64,000 nt of DNA, taken from Lachancea kluyveri NRRL Y-12651. Its lineage: Eukaryota; Ascomycota; Saccharomycetes; Saccharomycetales; Saccharomycetaceae. Below, one piece after another: positions 19,340-29,749 of this stretch (its first letter is position 1; every line of letters starts with the position of its first letter). The stretch covers positions 186,001 to 250,000 of the forward strand of contig CM000688.1 of assembly GCA_000149225.2 (NCBI GenBank), in the 5' to 3' direction. Below the pieces are notes generated by a model. That model was not told where the DNA came from and ran no database searches. It worked only from the letters and a program-made list of their open reading frames with translations. Made by a program: the position numbers and the translations under genes.

Positions 19340-21145
19340 CTATTCGGAATATTCGGTTTCCCCCATTTCTTGTTCGGTGTCTTCTATCAACATCCTTTGC
19401 TTCGCTGCACTTAAAGTCTTTAGGTAGTCCGTTTCAAATCCAAGAACACCATCTTTAAACTTCTTTCTCTTTTTACCACGAACACCAATAACGGTTGCCA
19501 TGGTGACATCATCGTATTCGTTGAATAGTTTGATCAGTCCCAGCTCTTTCCGTTTACTTTTGGAAGCCTCTTGCGATTTCTGTAGGTTGGTCAGTAATTT
19601 CTGCTGTGTCAAATTAGTCCTGATCTTGTGGGCGTGATCTTCATGGCATAGGGTTTCAATTTCTTGTAGTTTCTGGGGATCAACGGGCTTCTCCTCCTGT
19701 TCTAATTTACGTTTTTTGCTCAACTGCTTACTTGGAGTAAATTCAGAAACTTGCGGTTGTGGATCGCTAGGAGATGGGAACCCGTTAGTACCGCTTAGTG
19801 AGGGTGAAGACGCAGTTGAGGAAGGTGAGCTTTTAGCCGGTGTTGTTACAGTATCATTGGCCTTGCTCGTACTCTTCTTTCTGCTTTTCCTCTTTTTCAT
19901 TATACGTTTCTCTAATTCACTCAACTGGCCTTCGCGTCTGCTAGGGGCAAGTTCTTCTCTTCTCTCTACCGGTAGCCTGTTATGTTTCTTTAAAAACTCC
20001 AACCTTTTTTCATGTTGCTGTTTGCCAAATTCCAATTCCGATGGCGTGTCGACGTCATAATCTTGAGAAGGTGGATCCAATGGAAATTTATCCTTAACAC
20101 CAAACAGCTTTAGCGATTCTTGAACACTTTCTGGTGTAAGGTCTGTTTGCAAATGGATGTAGATGACCCATAAAAAGAGTTGGGCTCTTTGCTGGGGCTC
20201 AAAATTCCATGAATCGAATATATCAAAAAAGGTTGCGCTCTTCTCCGTATACTGGGAGACAAACTTCAAGTTAACCAAAGTTACGTTGTCGCACAATGTG
20301 AATAGCAAATTTACCGGGTTTACTTGCAATCTTTTCTCAGCATGCTCATAAAATTCAGTTAAATTGAAAGGTTCATTCCCGTCTGGTAAATTTTTCAAGA
20401 TGGACTTTAGACGAGGAGTGTCTTGTAAAGACTTGGGATCCCTGACATTATGTTGCAGGCAGGGGATCGAGTGGAAAGTTCTTAGTTGGGAAGTCATTTC
20501 TAGGAAAAAGTTGATTGTGGTATTTAAACGGCCCATATTCACAAGCAGTGACAAGATGCATGTCGAAAGTGCCACGTTTTGATCAAAGAGTAGCTTGTCT
20601 CTCAATATTTTGGAAGACTTTGTCGAAGAGGCAATTGTCAATAAATACAGCTGTGAGAATGTTAGTTTATCATTGGCAATGAATTTCCGAGCATTGTAAT
20701 GTGCAGAAGTGACGTTGCAAACTTCATCCGTCGCAGTTGGGGTTATGGAGAATGTGTGTTTAAACGTGTTTGTAAACAGCTGTTTTTCATCAGAGAACAA
20801 ATCACATAAAAACTGGAATTGGATATCCTTACGTGTGAAACAGTGCCCATCCGGCTTCTTCAGGTGACGAGTATATTTACTTGGTTCTTTCAGCTTCTTT
20901 TTGACACTGTCATAAGTGACAGGCTCTTGGTTGTCTTCACTCTGGGTGGACTCGCCATCGTCATCGTCCTGGTAATCTTGTTCCTGCATCTCAGGAACAT
21001 CTTCGTTAATAGTACTATTCGGGTCAGCATTAGCATTCGTTGCTGGTTCCACTACCGGTGCAGAATCGGTTGCAGAAGAGGAGCTGCCACTTGGCGTTTG
21101 CACGGAAAAAACATCGTGAATAGGGTCGTAGACTCTATTAGGCAT
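19340..21145 (-). CDS. IES1: INO80 chromatin-remodelling complex subunit Ies1
   Basis: Nuclear subunit of the INO80 nucleosome remodeller; a 601-residue protein (692 in S. cerevisiae). The N terminus MPNRVYDPIHDVF matches the S. cerevisiae MGKRVYDPIHDTF start. A Ser/Asp/Glu-rich disordered part follows, then the conserved core from KYTRHLKKPDGHCFTRKDI (about 91-109) to about residue 370 with helical segments. A Lys/Arg-rich stretch with KRIMKKRKSRKKS (about 414-426) looks like a nuclear localisation signal. The C-terminal part has GVRGKKRKKFKDGVLGFETDYLKTL. It converges on CTF19, with about 100 bp between the stops. Confidence 0.93.
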   Translation of the reverse strand: MPNRVYDPIHDVFSVQTPSGSSSSATDSAPVVEPATNANADPNSTINEDVPEMQEQDYQDDDDGESTQSEDNQEPVTYDSVKKKLKEPSKYTRHLKKPDGHCFTRKDIQFQFLCDLFSDEKQLFTNTFKHTFSITPTATDEVCNVTSAHYNARKFIANDKLTFSQLYLLTIASSTKSSKILRDKLLFDQNVALSTCILSLLVNMGRLNTTINFFLEMTSQLRTFHSIPCLQHNVRDPKSLQDTPRLKSILKNLPDGNEPFNLTEFYEHAEKRLQVNPVNLLFTLCDNVTLVNLKFVSQYTEKSATFFDIFDSWNFEPQQRAQLFLWVIYIHLQTDLTPESVQESLKLFGVKDKFPLDPPSQDYDVDTPSELEFGKQQHEKRLEFLKKHNRLPVERREELAPSRREGQLSELEKRIMKKRKSRKKSTSKANDTVTTPAKSSPSSTASSPSLSGTNGFPSPSDPQPQVSEFTPSKQLSKKRKLEQEEKPVDPQKLQEIETLCHEDHAHKIRTNLTQQKLLTNLQKSQEASKSKRKELGLIKLFNEYDDVTMATVIGVRGKKRKKFKDGVLGFETDYLKTLSAAKQRMLIEDTEQEMGETEYSE

Positions 21146-22305
21146 TTGTTTTTCTCTCTACCCAGCTACAATGGTTTGTCTTGAGAGAGGTTTGCCACTC
21201 ATACTTCCGCACAACAGTGGTACTTTGCCCATGCGGGAACTATTATTTCGACCCGCGATCGAGGAATACCATACGTATAAAATGATACACATGACCAGGA
21301 TGTAGAATCCATGTATGATGTTACTGTAAAGGTGGCAGCGTATATGTAGTACTGAACTAGATCATGGCACCGATTCCAACCACATCCCAATTCTGTCGCT
21401 GATGTCAGAGCTTTTATTTTGATAAGCAAATTAATAAGCCATTTGTTGAATCGAGAGTTGTAATTTATAGACCTCTAGAATTGCAATCTACGTACTAGTG
21501 TCACATCCCAACTTAGTTACCTACTCACTGACGAGACGTTCTGGCTCTAATATTATACAGGGCTACAGAGGAATTAGCGAGATGCTCTTTTTTTTTTTGA
21601 AACATCTACTCAAGAATTGCATGTTCTTTCAAAAAAAAAAGTAATCTTTGTATGGTTTGAAGATCTGATAATTACGTGATTAAGCTAAAGTCATCTGTAA
21701 TTTAATGTGCTATTTTTCTAAAAAAAAAAAATAAACATGGTCCTCTCTGAACTACCTCTGCAGAATGTTTATACGAGTTTCATAATACACAAGCATTTAC
21801 ATTATCGAACTGTCTGTCCTCCAAAAACCAATATACATTCACTACCTAAATCCAGAAAGTTATATTCCATAAAATAACACCATTTACAAAAAAACAAAAT
21901 TCCATTATCTATCTCTGGGCATATGGAATTGATGCATCGCTACCGAAACAGCACACGATTACAAGTACATTACTATTCGAAATTTTTTCAGGAAGCGATA
22001 CCACCCATCTTAAATGTCTCAGAGTCAAGCAGTTTGATCTTTTTTTTTTTTTAAAAAAAGTTTATCTGAGTTGGATACTCAAAGTTAAGGAGATAGTCAG
22101 AAGTGGAGGGAGAAAGGAAAAATAAACGATAAGGAACAGGCTGGAGAAATAGAGAAAAGATCAATGTGGGAGTGGGTTGGAGGTTTAAAGTTGGGAAAAA
22201 GAACAAAATAATGCCAAAGGAGAACGTAACGTGGATAGATTTTTAGCGGCTTAAGGAGACAAGCTGATCTCTTAACAGCCAAGCGTTCCCATTTGCATAT
22301 AGTTC
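21146..22305. other. Intergenic between IES1 and WWM1
   Basis: About 1.16 kb upstream of IES1 and downstream of WWM1. Several A/T runs (21589-21598, 21630-21641, 21720-21731, 22040-22057) are present. In S. cerevisiae this place is occupied by YFL012W and HXT10; nothing related is seen here. Confidence 0.5.
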
Positions 22306-22902
22306 TTAAAAGCCACCGAAATCACCACCGCCAAAGTCACCACCACCAAAGTCACCACCACCATAATCGTCACCACCATAATCGCCGCCACCATAATCAC
22401 CTGAGGGAGGAGCCTCGTTGTAAATAATTGTTTGATCAGGTGTCATCGCACTAGTCAACAAAGAGCCTGCAATCAAACCGGTACCCACACCTGCCAGGCC
22501 ACCCATCATAGCTCCACCATAATTGCGTCTATTCGACTGTTGTGCTTGCTGCTGTTGAGGATAGCCCTGTTGAGGATAGCCCTGTTGAGGATAGCCCTGC
22601 TGAGGATAACCCTGTTGCTGAGGATAGCCCTGCTGAGGGTAAACTTGCTGCTGGGGATAAGCCTGTTGTTGAGGATAACCCTGTTGCTGTCCATACGCGC
22701 GTGACTGTTGCTGTCCTTGCTGGTATGGAGGTGGAGCCACGTTAGGTCTCTGAGATTGCCCCCAAGTCGTACCCCTTGGTTCTTCCCACTGTGAACTACC
22801 AGTAGCTAGATCGACGTAGAACCAAGTTTGATATTCATCGTCGAAAACCGCTTTCCAACCGTTAGGCACCGTAGGAGGCTTATCTTTACTTTGTTTAGCC
22901 AT
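22306..22902 (-). CDS. WWM1: WW-domain protein with Q/Y/P-rich repeats
   Basis: A 198-residue protein (211 in S. cerevisiae Wwm1), reported to interact with metacaspase Mca1. The WW domain occupies about residues 12-45: [20 protein letters not shown], then SSQWEEPRG, with both conserved tryptophans. A prion-like segment follows (about 63-122) made of GYPQQ-type repeats, then [26 protein letters not shown] and a Gly/Asp/Tyr/Phe tail of [10 protein letters not shown] repeats ending in GGF. The repeats show as direct repeats in the DNA (about 22320-22400 and 22550-22700) and are likely to vary in length between strains. Confidence 0.93.
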   Translation of the reverse strand: MAKQSKDKPPTVPNGWKAVFDDEYQTWFYVDLATGSSQWEEPRGTTWGQSQRPNVAPPPYQQGQQQSRAYGQQQGYPQQQAYPQQQVYPQQGYPQQQGYPQQGYPQQGYPQQGYPQQQQAQQSNRRNYGGAMMGGLAGVGTGLIAGSLLTSAMTPDQTIIYNEAPPSGDYGGGDYGGDDYGGGDFGGGDFGGGDFGGF

Positions 22903-23440
22903 TTCAGCTGCTTTATTTATTTATTTATTTTCTTTCTTTTGCTTTGATTAAACTGAAATCTCAAGGGATACAACTCTCGTTTATATATACGTTTTTGGAT
23001 CTTTCGAAATTTAAGACTTGGTATCCGTAGCCTCTCTCGAGCAGTTGGCGTACGACATGATTGCGATTTTATCAGCCACTTTAACGGTGCACACCTAACA
23101 ATTCAAGACATGAGAAGAAATACACTCATCGGTCAAAATACAGTCTGCCTGTAACACCTGTGGAGTCAGCCTATATACCCTCTAGAAAAGGCATCTAAAA
23201 CTATCTGGTTCTCAGTTGTTATTTGTCACCTGGCAAGGCTATATTTCGTGGACTTCACATAGTGCGTGTAGGCTTCTAATCATCTGCAGAGCCTCAGTTA
23301 TCAATAAATCACCGATTACGATAATCACGTGGGTATATTGTAGTTCATTTATAAACCCTTATAACTTTAGACACTTGAAGAAGAGCTACAAACCTTTTTA
23401 TTCCAAGACGTGTGGATATACGTCGTGGTGGCATACCAAA
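22903..23440. other. WWM1 upstream region
   Basis: About 540 bp including an ATTT-rich stretch (about 22910-22932) just before the WWM1 start. No gene is supported; the overlapping open frames on the plus strand lack family signals. Confidence 0.5.
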
Positions 23441-24553
23441 TCAAAGTTTGCTCGAACTGCGGCTTTCGCTGTAAAGCTTTAGGGCGTGTAGAGCCACTCC
23501 GACAGAGGTTTCATAACCCATCCCACCCAGACCGTAAGAGTGAACTATGCAAACGGGTCTACCTTTATGAGTTGCATATTCTGTTTGAACTCTGCTGCCA
23601 CCTGTTCTGGCAGGTCTGAATCCTACATTGACCCCTACAACATTGAATTTACCGCCAACCATGAGATCCGGGTACAACACCTTGGCTCTTTCCATAATGG
23701 CTTGGGAATCAGCATCCCTAGGCATAATCCTACCATCACCAGGTTGCTTAGTACCGCCAAGAATGAATTGCGGCTTTCCATTCGTGGAAGGTCTCTTGAT
23801 TACAAAAGTCCAGTTCCCATCTTTGCTCTGATGGGTAATAGTAACCTCCCCGTATTTAGTAGGATGAGGGACGTCCAACAGTAGTGTTTGCCCTCTGATG
23901 CCAAAGCATTGGGGATCCTGGCCACCATCCAATTGCAAGCCCTGTCCGGTAGCATTAAATAGTGTGGTGCACGTGGGGAAAAGATCATACGCTTCTCTTA
24001 GCGAATGTAAAGTCATTCTCTTTATGTTAAGCTTAACTTTTTGATACTTACTCAGTGTAGTAATCTGGTCTTGCAAGAACTTCAAATACTCTGGCGCATT
24101 CAAACAATAGGTGGTATACTCAAAACCGGCTTTAACGGCAGAGGGTAAATTCTCAGAAGAAATTTGCTTGAAGGAATCTAAAGAACTACTGTTAAATCCA
24201 GGACCCAAATTGGCGTATTCTGGAGTAGGTTCTTCTAGATAGTCTATGCCCTTCATAAATTCGATGGTGGATTCAGGGAAGGCCTTGACTAGCTTCTTGA
24301 AGTATTTGTAAGTTTCTCTGGTATAGGCAGATTCCCTCTTATCGCTTTCATAAAACTCAGGCCTGTGGGGGAAAGGTCTGAAGTGGGCGCCTGCCCATGG
24401 AGACGTGTACTCATGGCTGATAGGGACGTCTCTAGGAAAGTGCTGTGAGATAATAGTGAGCTCCTTTGGCTTCAAAGTTGACTGCAACAGTTGGTGTGCG
24501 ATCGTTAAGCCAATGACACCACCACCGACGACAACGACGTGATCTGAACTCAT
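23441..24553 (-). CDS. D-amino-acid oxidase, peroxisomal (PTS1)
   Basis: FAD enzyme that deaminates D-amino acids (or D-aspartate) to oxo acids, giving ammonia and H2O2. A 370-residue protein starting at the ATG at 24553 (MSSDHVVVVGGG); the upstream in-frame codons lack ATG. Visible are the dinucleotide motif VVGGGVIGLTIAHQLL (about 6-21), the HEYTSPWAGAHFRPFP segment (about 45-60), the substrate-binding GFRPARTGGSRVQ near residue 318, and the C-terminal HSYGLGGMGYETS FAD signature. It ends in SKL, a perfect type 1 peroxisomal signal, where catalase can remove the peroxide. S. cerevisiae has no such gene; other non-WGD yeasts do. D-Ala-type and D-Asp-type specificity cannot be told apart from sequence alone. 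Confidence 0.92.
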   Translation of the reverse strand: MSSDHVVVVGGGVIGLTIAHQLLQSTLKPKELTIISQHFPRDVPISHEYTSPWAGAHFRPFPHRPEFYESDKRESAYTRETYKYFKKLVKAFPESTIEFMKGIDYLEEPTPEYANLGPGFNSSSLDSFKQISSENLPSAVKAGFEYTTYCLNAPEYLKFLQDQITTLSKYQKVKLNIKRMTLHSLREAYDLFPTCTTLFNATGQGLQLDGGQDPQCFGIRGQTLLLDVPHPTKYGEVTITHQSKDGNWTFVIKRPSTNGKPQFILGGTKQPGDGRIMPRDADSQAIMERAKVLYPDLMVGGKFNVVGVNVGFRPARTGGSRVQTEYATHKGRPVCIVHSYGLGGMGYETSVGVALHALKLYSESRSSSKL

Positions 24554-24921
24554 TTCTAGTTTTTGCTGCCAAGTTCTGTTATACAATCGATACAACGAGT
24601 CATTGATTAAAATTTTGAGCGACAAGTCCGACTCTCCGGCAACCACTTGACCTATATATGTATTTTACGTTCACCAGGAACTCGTAGACACGGCAAACTC
24701 GGCAAAATCAATTGCCGTCACGATACATCGGAGCTTAAAAGCTCTTACAGGTAAAATGTTTTCGAGAATGCCTTGACAAAGACTGGATGAAGACACTTGG
24801 GAAATTCGTGACGAGGATCTCTACGTAAATACTATAAATTTCCGCACTTTTTTTTGCAGGGGCGACTTGGTAGCTATTACTTTGTTGGCTCAATTTTACC
24901 TTGTGGCTATATGCCTTGTGA
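24554..24921. other. Intergenic, DAO upstream region
   Basis: About 370 bp with the DAO promoter and the 3' end of the PEBP-like gene. A T-run near 24848-24855 is the only notable feature. Confidence 0.45.
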
Positions 24922-25615
24922 TCAGGTTGCTACAAAATTGAAGCCTAGTAACTCTAACCGATACCTGCCTGTCCATTTTACGAAAGATGAGATTTGCGTG
25001 TCTTCTTTGGTTCCAAAATTGTCTCTTTGCGCGATTATGGGTGGCTTTTTACGGGCAATTGTTCCTGAGCTTTGCCTGAATAGCACGAACAAATAACGGT
25101 GGAATTTTTGAGGGCTCTTTGCTCGATGATTTAGGAAATCGTCGTTTGATTCTGCGTATGGGACTAACCGTGTGAATTTCTGTAGCGGTATTCCTCTTTT
25201 AGTATCGAGACTAAAGGAAAAGTGACCTTGAGAAAAATGCTGAACCATGGCAGCATCGACTGGAATGTTTACGACAACCAAATGTGCATATGGTTTTGGC
25301 ATGCGGTCTAAATCTATTATCATTACGGTGTATAAACTATCAAGAATTTCTGAGGAAAATCCAATGAAACTATCAAATCTCCATTTCAAGTCCAACTCGC
25401 CATCCGTGAAAAGCTCTTTTGAAGAATTAGAGAATCTCAAAAAATTCCCGTAGTTCAACCTGAATAGTTCTCCTTCAATTTCTAAAGACCCTAGAATGAT
25501 GACCCCGTAATTATTGGCTTCTTCGCTATACTTGTAATCGATCTTTGAGTAGTAACGTTTGGACCAGGGTAAAAAAAAAATCCTCCAAAATTGACCTAAT
25601 TCCCGAGTTAGACAT
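24922..25615 (-). pseudogene. PEBP-family gene (TFS1/YLR179C-like) with a homopolymer frameshift
   Basis: The long open frame ending at 24922 has no ATG before the middle of the domain, but it is open upstream to 25614. A good start, ATG at 25615 (MSNSGIRSILEDF), is one frame off and meets the long frame at a run of ten T residues (plus-strand A run 25571-25580). With nine T residues the gene would read 230 residues, close to the 219 of Tfs1. The body shows PEBP features: a hydrophobic strand before DLDRMP (family DPDAP), AHLVVVNIP, FHRYLFVLFRQ (family HRYVFLLYKQ) and LELLGFNFVA at the end. Several ligand-pocket residues differ, so it may be decaying or divergent. The run may also be a sequencing error. 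Confidence 0.7.
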
Positions 25616-26225
25616 TAACATATTGTGTTACGATTTTAGCTGCGGTAGTACCGTCCTTTGTCTTGTGATTCTGTTTGCAGTCGAACAAAACTCAACATCC
25701 ACGATATCCGTAAGGTTAACGGAACTTCCTACAGTTAATGCGATTGCTGCTCCAGGTACTAGAATAATCTGCAAAAATTTCATTACTGGTAATTATTTGC
25801 CCAAAATATCAAAGTACCTAGTCTGTTCAAACTCCAGATATTTAGTTGTCATATGCGTCATTGTGGACTGCTTTCATAGTTCAAAGCGTCACAAAAATTA
25901 TAGAGTAATGCAATTGTAAAAAAGCAGAGAGAAGGGGGGAAACAAAGTTTTGGCATATTTTCAATCCTTTATACAAAGATTTCTACGTAGCAGCATCTTT
26001 GAAATTCAGCATCACCAAAACCCAGCTCACCATACCTATTTCTCAGCACTGTCGTTTCCATTTCTTTTCGTCATCAGTGCTGGCAAAAGTCCACCACCTG
26101 CAAAAAGAAAAAAAAATTTATAAAGCACAAGAATAAGCAGGGAATTTATATCATTGTATTCGAGCTTACGTTTCAACGACCACAGCGAAGTAGTTGAACC
26201 TCAGGTAAAACATTTTTTAGCGATT
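25616..26225. other. Divergent promoter region, PEBP-like gene and CDC4
   Basis: About 610 bp with no supported gene. The reading frame of CDC4 stays open for 24 codons upstream of its ATG, but without another ATG. Confidence 0.45.
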
Positions 26226-26630
26226 ATGGTTTCCAGTCCTTCTAAGTACCCTCTAATGGGCATCGATACGCCTTTCTCCTACAAATTGAAAAGCCATGAC
26301 CACTACCCTGGTAATGAAACCAGGAGCTTCGTAAACCTGATACAAGAAGATTTAGTCAGCAACAAGCCAAAGAAAAGAAAAACTGGCACCGAGAGTGAAG
26401 AAGCAGTTGGAGCTAAAAAGATAAAGATAAGTAGTACCACCGCTCACGAAGAAAAGGTTCAAATCCAGACGCTGGAGCCGTCCATAAGGTTCAAAGATGA
26501 GGATTCCACAGACACGAGTGAGAACAGACGCTGCAAGACTCCGCCTGATAAACTTATCACATCTGTCGAAGATACCACTGCAGACATCGGCAATACTAAC
26601 AGTGCTACCGAAAAGAACAACGACGATACC

Positions 26631-26727
<97 letters not shown>

Positions 26728-28547
26728 GCAGCAGCAGCAGTAGCAGCAGCAACAGCAACAACAACGAAGAATCTACAAACGGTTCACCGATGACTATAGG
26801 AAATACTGGCACGCTAGTAAACCAAACGGACGATGCACTACCGTTGTCACCTTTGGCTTCCCCTGGCTATACACCTACCAGTGAGCTGTCCCTACAACCA
26901 CCAGTAAACTTGTTACAAGATTACATAAGTTCTATTTCCAATACAACACACGCTCAACTACCTGCCTCTGCCTACAGAAATCTAATTTTCCATCTAATCA
27001 GTAAATTGGGTAGAAGTGAGCTTTCAGATTTGGGTACTTTGATTAAGGATAATTTAAAAAGAGACTTTTTCTCCTCTTTGCCTTTGGAGATCAGTTTGAA
27101 AATTTTGACCAATCTTTGCTTCGAAGATATTTCAAGATGCTTACAAGTAAGCAAAGATTGGAATCAGCTCATTAATGGCACATCTTTCTTGTGGAAAAGA
27201 TTGATGTTATGCGAAGGATTTGTCACCGAAGAAAATTTCAAAAAATATTGTCAAAAAGTGCCGATATATCATCAAAATTTGACAAATATCGAAGACAGGT
27301 TTCGTTTGGATTTTTTAAGAAACAGGTCGTATTTAAGAAACTGGGTGAACCCCGATTTCAAACCTTACAGAAAAACCTTAAGAGGTCACACGACCAGCGT
27401 AGTCACATGCTTACAATTCGATGACGATTACGTGATTACAGGTGCCGATGATAAAATGATTCATGTTTACGATTCCCGTACAGAGAAATTCAAAACCCAA
27501 CTAACCGGCCATGAAGGTGGTGTGTGGGCCCTCAAATACGACAAAGATGGAACCTTGGTCAGTGGATCCACAGATCGTAGCGTTCGTGTCTGGAATATCA
27601 AGGAGGGTAAGTGCACGCACATTTTTAAGGGCCACACCTCCACCGTTAGATGTTTGGATATCGTTGAACACAAGGGCAAAAAATTTATCGTAACGGGTTC
27701 CAGGGATAACACTTTACATGTTTGGAGATTACCAAACTGCAAGTCGCCTGATTACAATCCTCGCAAATGTGAGATCTACAACACCACTGCTAACAACCCG
27801 TTCTTTGTTGGCGTTTTAAGAGGGCACATGGCATCGGTTCGTACGGTTTCCGGTCATGGTAACATTGTCATTAGCGGGTCTTATGATCATAACCTAATGA
27901 TTTGGGACATCGCGGAGATGAAGTGCCTTTATGTGTTAACAGGCCACTCGGATCGTATTTATTCTACAATCTACGATTACAAAAGGCACAGATGTATCTC
28001 TGCTAGTATGGATTCTACCATTAGGGTTTGGGATTTAAAAAATATCCACAAAAATGGACATTGTTCTATGATAAGTTCTTCCACAAACCCATGCACTAAG
28101 ATAACTGGTGCTATGCTAACTCTACAAGGCCATACAGCATTGGTTGGGTTGCTAGGACTTTCCGACAAGTTTTTGGTTAGTGCTGCGGCAGATGGTTCTC
28201 TACGTGGTTGGGATTCTAATGACTATTCTAGAAAGTTTGCCTACCACCATACCAACTTGAGTGCTATCACAACGTTTTGTATGAACGACAATCTGTTAGT
28301 TAGTGGTTCTGAAGGCCAGTTCAATGTTTACAATTTGAGAACGGGAAAGTTAGTCCACTCCAACTTGTTACGTGACGCTGACCAAATTTGGTCTGTTAAA
28401 TTCAACAACAGGAAACTTGTTGCTGCTGTGGAAAAAGGTGGTAGCAGTTTTGTCGAAATCTTAGACTTTGGCAACTGTTCCGATGATGATCTTGGTGCCG
28501 ATAACGATAGTGTTAACTCTACGACACTTTTGGGATTTTCGAGTTGA
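26226..28547 (+). CDS. CDC4: F-box/WD40 substrate receptor of SCF ubiquitin ligase
   Basis: Recognises phosphodegrons (such as Sic1, Far1, Gcn4 in S. cerevisiae) for SCF-Cdc34 ubiquitination at G1/S; nuclear. 773 residues (779 in S. cerevisiae), from the ATG at 26226. Parts: disordered N-terminal half with KKRKT and KKIKI basic patches; 32 consecutive Asn (136-167) followed by a Ser run; a helical dimerisation region with RSELSDLGTLIKDNLKRD; the F-box from SSLPLEISLKILTNL (about 281-325); and eight WD40 blades from TLRGHTTSVVTC (about 384) to the end. The F-box and blades are strongly conserved. The N-terminal repeat is coded by a pure AAC array. Confidence 0.98.
26631..26726 (+). repeat. (AAC)32 microsatellite in CDC4
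   Basis: Thirty-two uninterrupted AAC codons for Asn, followed by an AGC/AGT Ser tract interrupted by AAC (26727-26756). Use of a single codon points to recent replication slippage and likely length variation between strains. Confidence 0.95.
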
Positions 28548-29025
28548 TCCATATATAAGTTCACACAATATATATCATGTGACCTACGTATTTTTCAGTA
28601 ACCCCTCCTTTTTTTTTTTTTTTTTTTCTCTTCTTATTTCTCACCATCTATTAAAAGCTCAGATCTTTAGTCTTGCATCTTTCTTCGATGCCAAGCAAAT
28701 TGGGTGAAATGCTCTGGCTTAAGAATAAACTGTACCTTTACAATTAGCCCACCTCGAGGCATTGATAAGGTTTCCTCATTCTTTAGTCACTGTGGACTTG
28801 GCGAAAACCAAGTAATGTTTAGGCCTAAATGGGAAATAATACTACTTTTGGAAAAAAAAATTATTGCAAAGTTAGGAAATTTTGTGAAGAAAGTGGGTGC
28901 AAGAAGGGCCCAATCAAGCGAATCAGAGTGATGAGAAAAAAAAAATTTATAAAAGGAACTATCGTTAAGACCTGTCACTGCCTCATCACAGGCTAGACTT
29001 TTGACCACTACGCCCTATCGCCAAA
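28548..29025. other. Intergenic between CDC4 and small membrane protein gene
   Basis: About 480 bp with a T run (28610-28627). No gene is supported. Confidence 0.45.
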
Positions 29026-29451
29026 ATGTCTACTTTCGGTTCATCTTCTACTACTGCTTACTACAGAGCACCCAAGCCAAATACTACAAGCGAAGAAAGA
29101 GTATTTGGTCCAAGATTTGGTGCCCGAGGGGTACACGACCTCCCTCGCAACCGTAGTAGGGATCAGCTTTCTTTGGGTTTGGTTTCTAGTGCATTCATTC
29201 TGGTGTTGACCGTTGGTGTAGTATTCCTACTGGGCGTTAATATCGTTATCCAATACAGAACCATTGTTCCCGAAGACCGCGCTGGCATGGTACGCAAATC
29301 CTGCTACATCGTTGCAAGTGTGATGACAATATATGGTTTAAACAAGTTGAACGAGTGGCTTTTCAAAAAGATGAATTTTGGTTCTTCTGGCCGGGGTTAT
29401 GAAAGGTTGCAAACCCAGGAAAGTTTTGAAATGTCAGAACACGTCAATTAA
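29026..29451 (+). CDS. Small predicted membrane protein, unknown function
   Basis: A 141-residue protein that I do not recognise. The first 48 residues are polar and basic with Ser/Arg (TTSEERVFGPRFGARG). One clear hydrophobic helix spans about 49-76 (LSLGLVSSAFILVLTVGVVF...), a second shorter one about 92-105, and the tail is polar (RGYERLQTQESFEMSEHVN). A Tyr-based YERL motif in the tail could be a sorting signal. ATG in a good context (CCAAAATGTC) and a codon pattern like its neighbours favour a real gene. It lies between CDC4 and SMC1, where S. cerevisiae has none that I recall. Confidence 0.7.
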   Translation: MSTFGSSSTTAYYRAPKPNTTSEERVFGPRFGARGVHDLPRNRSRDQLSLGLVSSAFILVLTVGVVFLLGVNIVIQYRTIVPEDRAGMVRKSCYIVASVMTIYGLNKLNEWLFKKMNFGSSGRGYERLQTQESFEMSEHVN

Positions 29452-29643
29452 TCTGCAAACAGAACCCCGGGAGTCTTGTGTATTTACATTGTTTATAGTC
29501 ATAGTCAGTAGAAGGCCCTTATAGGTCAAGACGTCGGCAGTAGGTTCCAATAGCCGTCGTGCGTAATAATGATATCTGATTCGTGAAAAGGTATCACTCC
29601 AGCTAATATGTTACCCTGGTTGGTGGTTTCTAATAAATGCGGA

Positions 29644-29666
29644 ACGCGTTAAGTTTACGTACGCGT
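29644..29666. promoter_or_regulatory. Two MCB boxes upstream of SMC1
   Basis: ACGCGT at 29644-29649 and 29661-29666, about 85-105 bp before the SMC1 ATG. These are exact MluI cell-cycle boxes bound by MBF (Mbp1-Swi6), fitting the G1/S expression of cohesin genes. Confidence 0.75.
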
Positions 29667-29749
29667 CAAATTTCCTCATTTCTCATTCATAATCAATACT
29701 TCTAGCAATAAAAAAAGCCTCGTCAGTTCGAGTAAGAATACTTTTATCT

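Noticed and set aside
26459-26812. Poly-Leu frame antisense to CDC4
   Set aside because: It is the reverse of the AAC array and not a gene.
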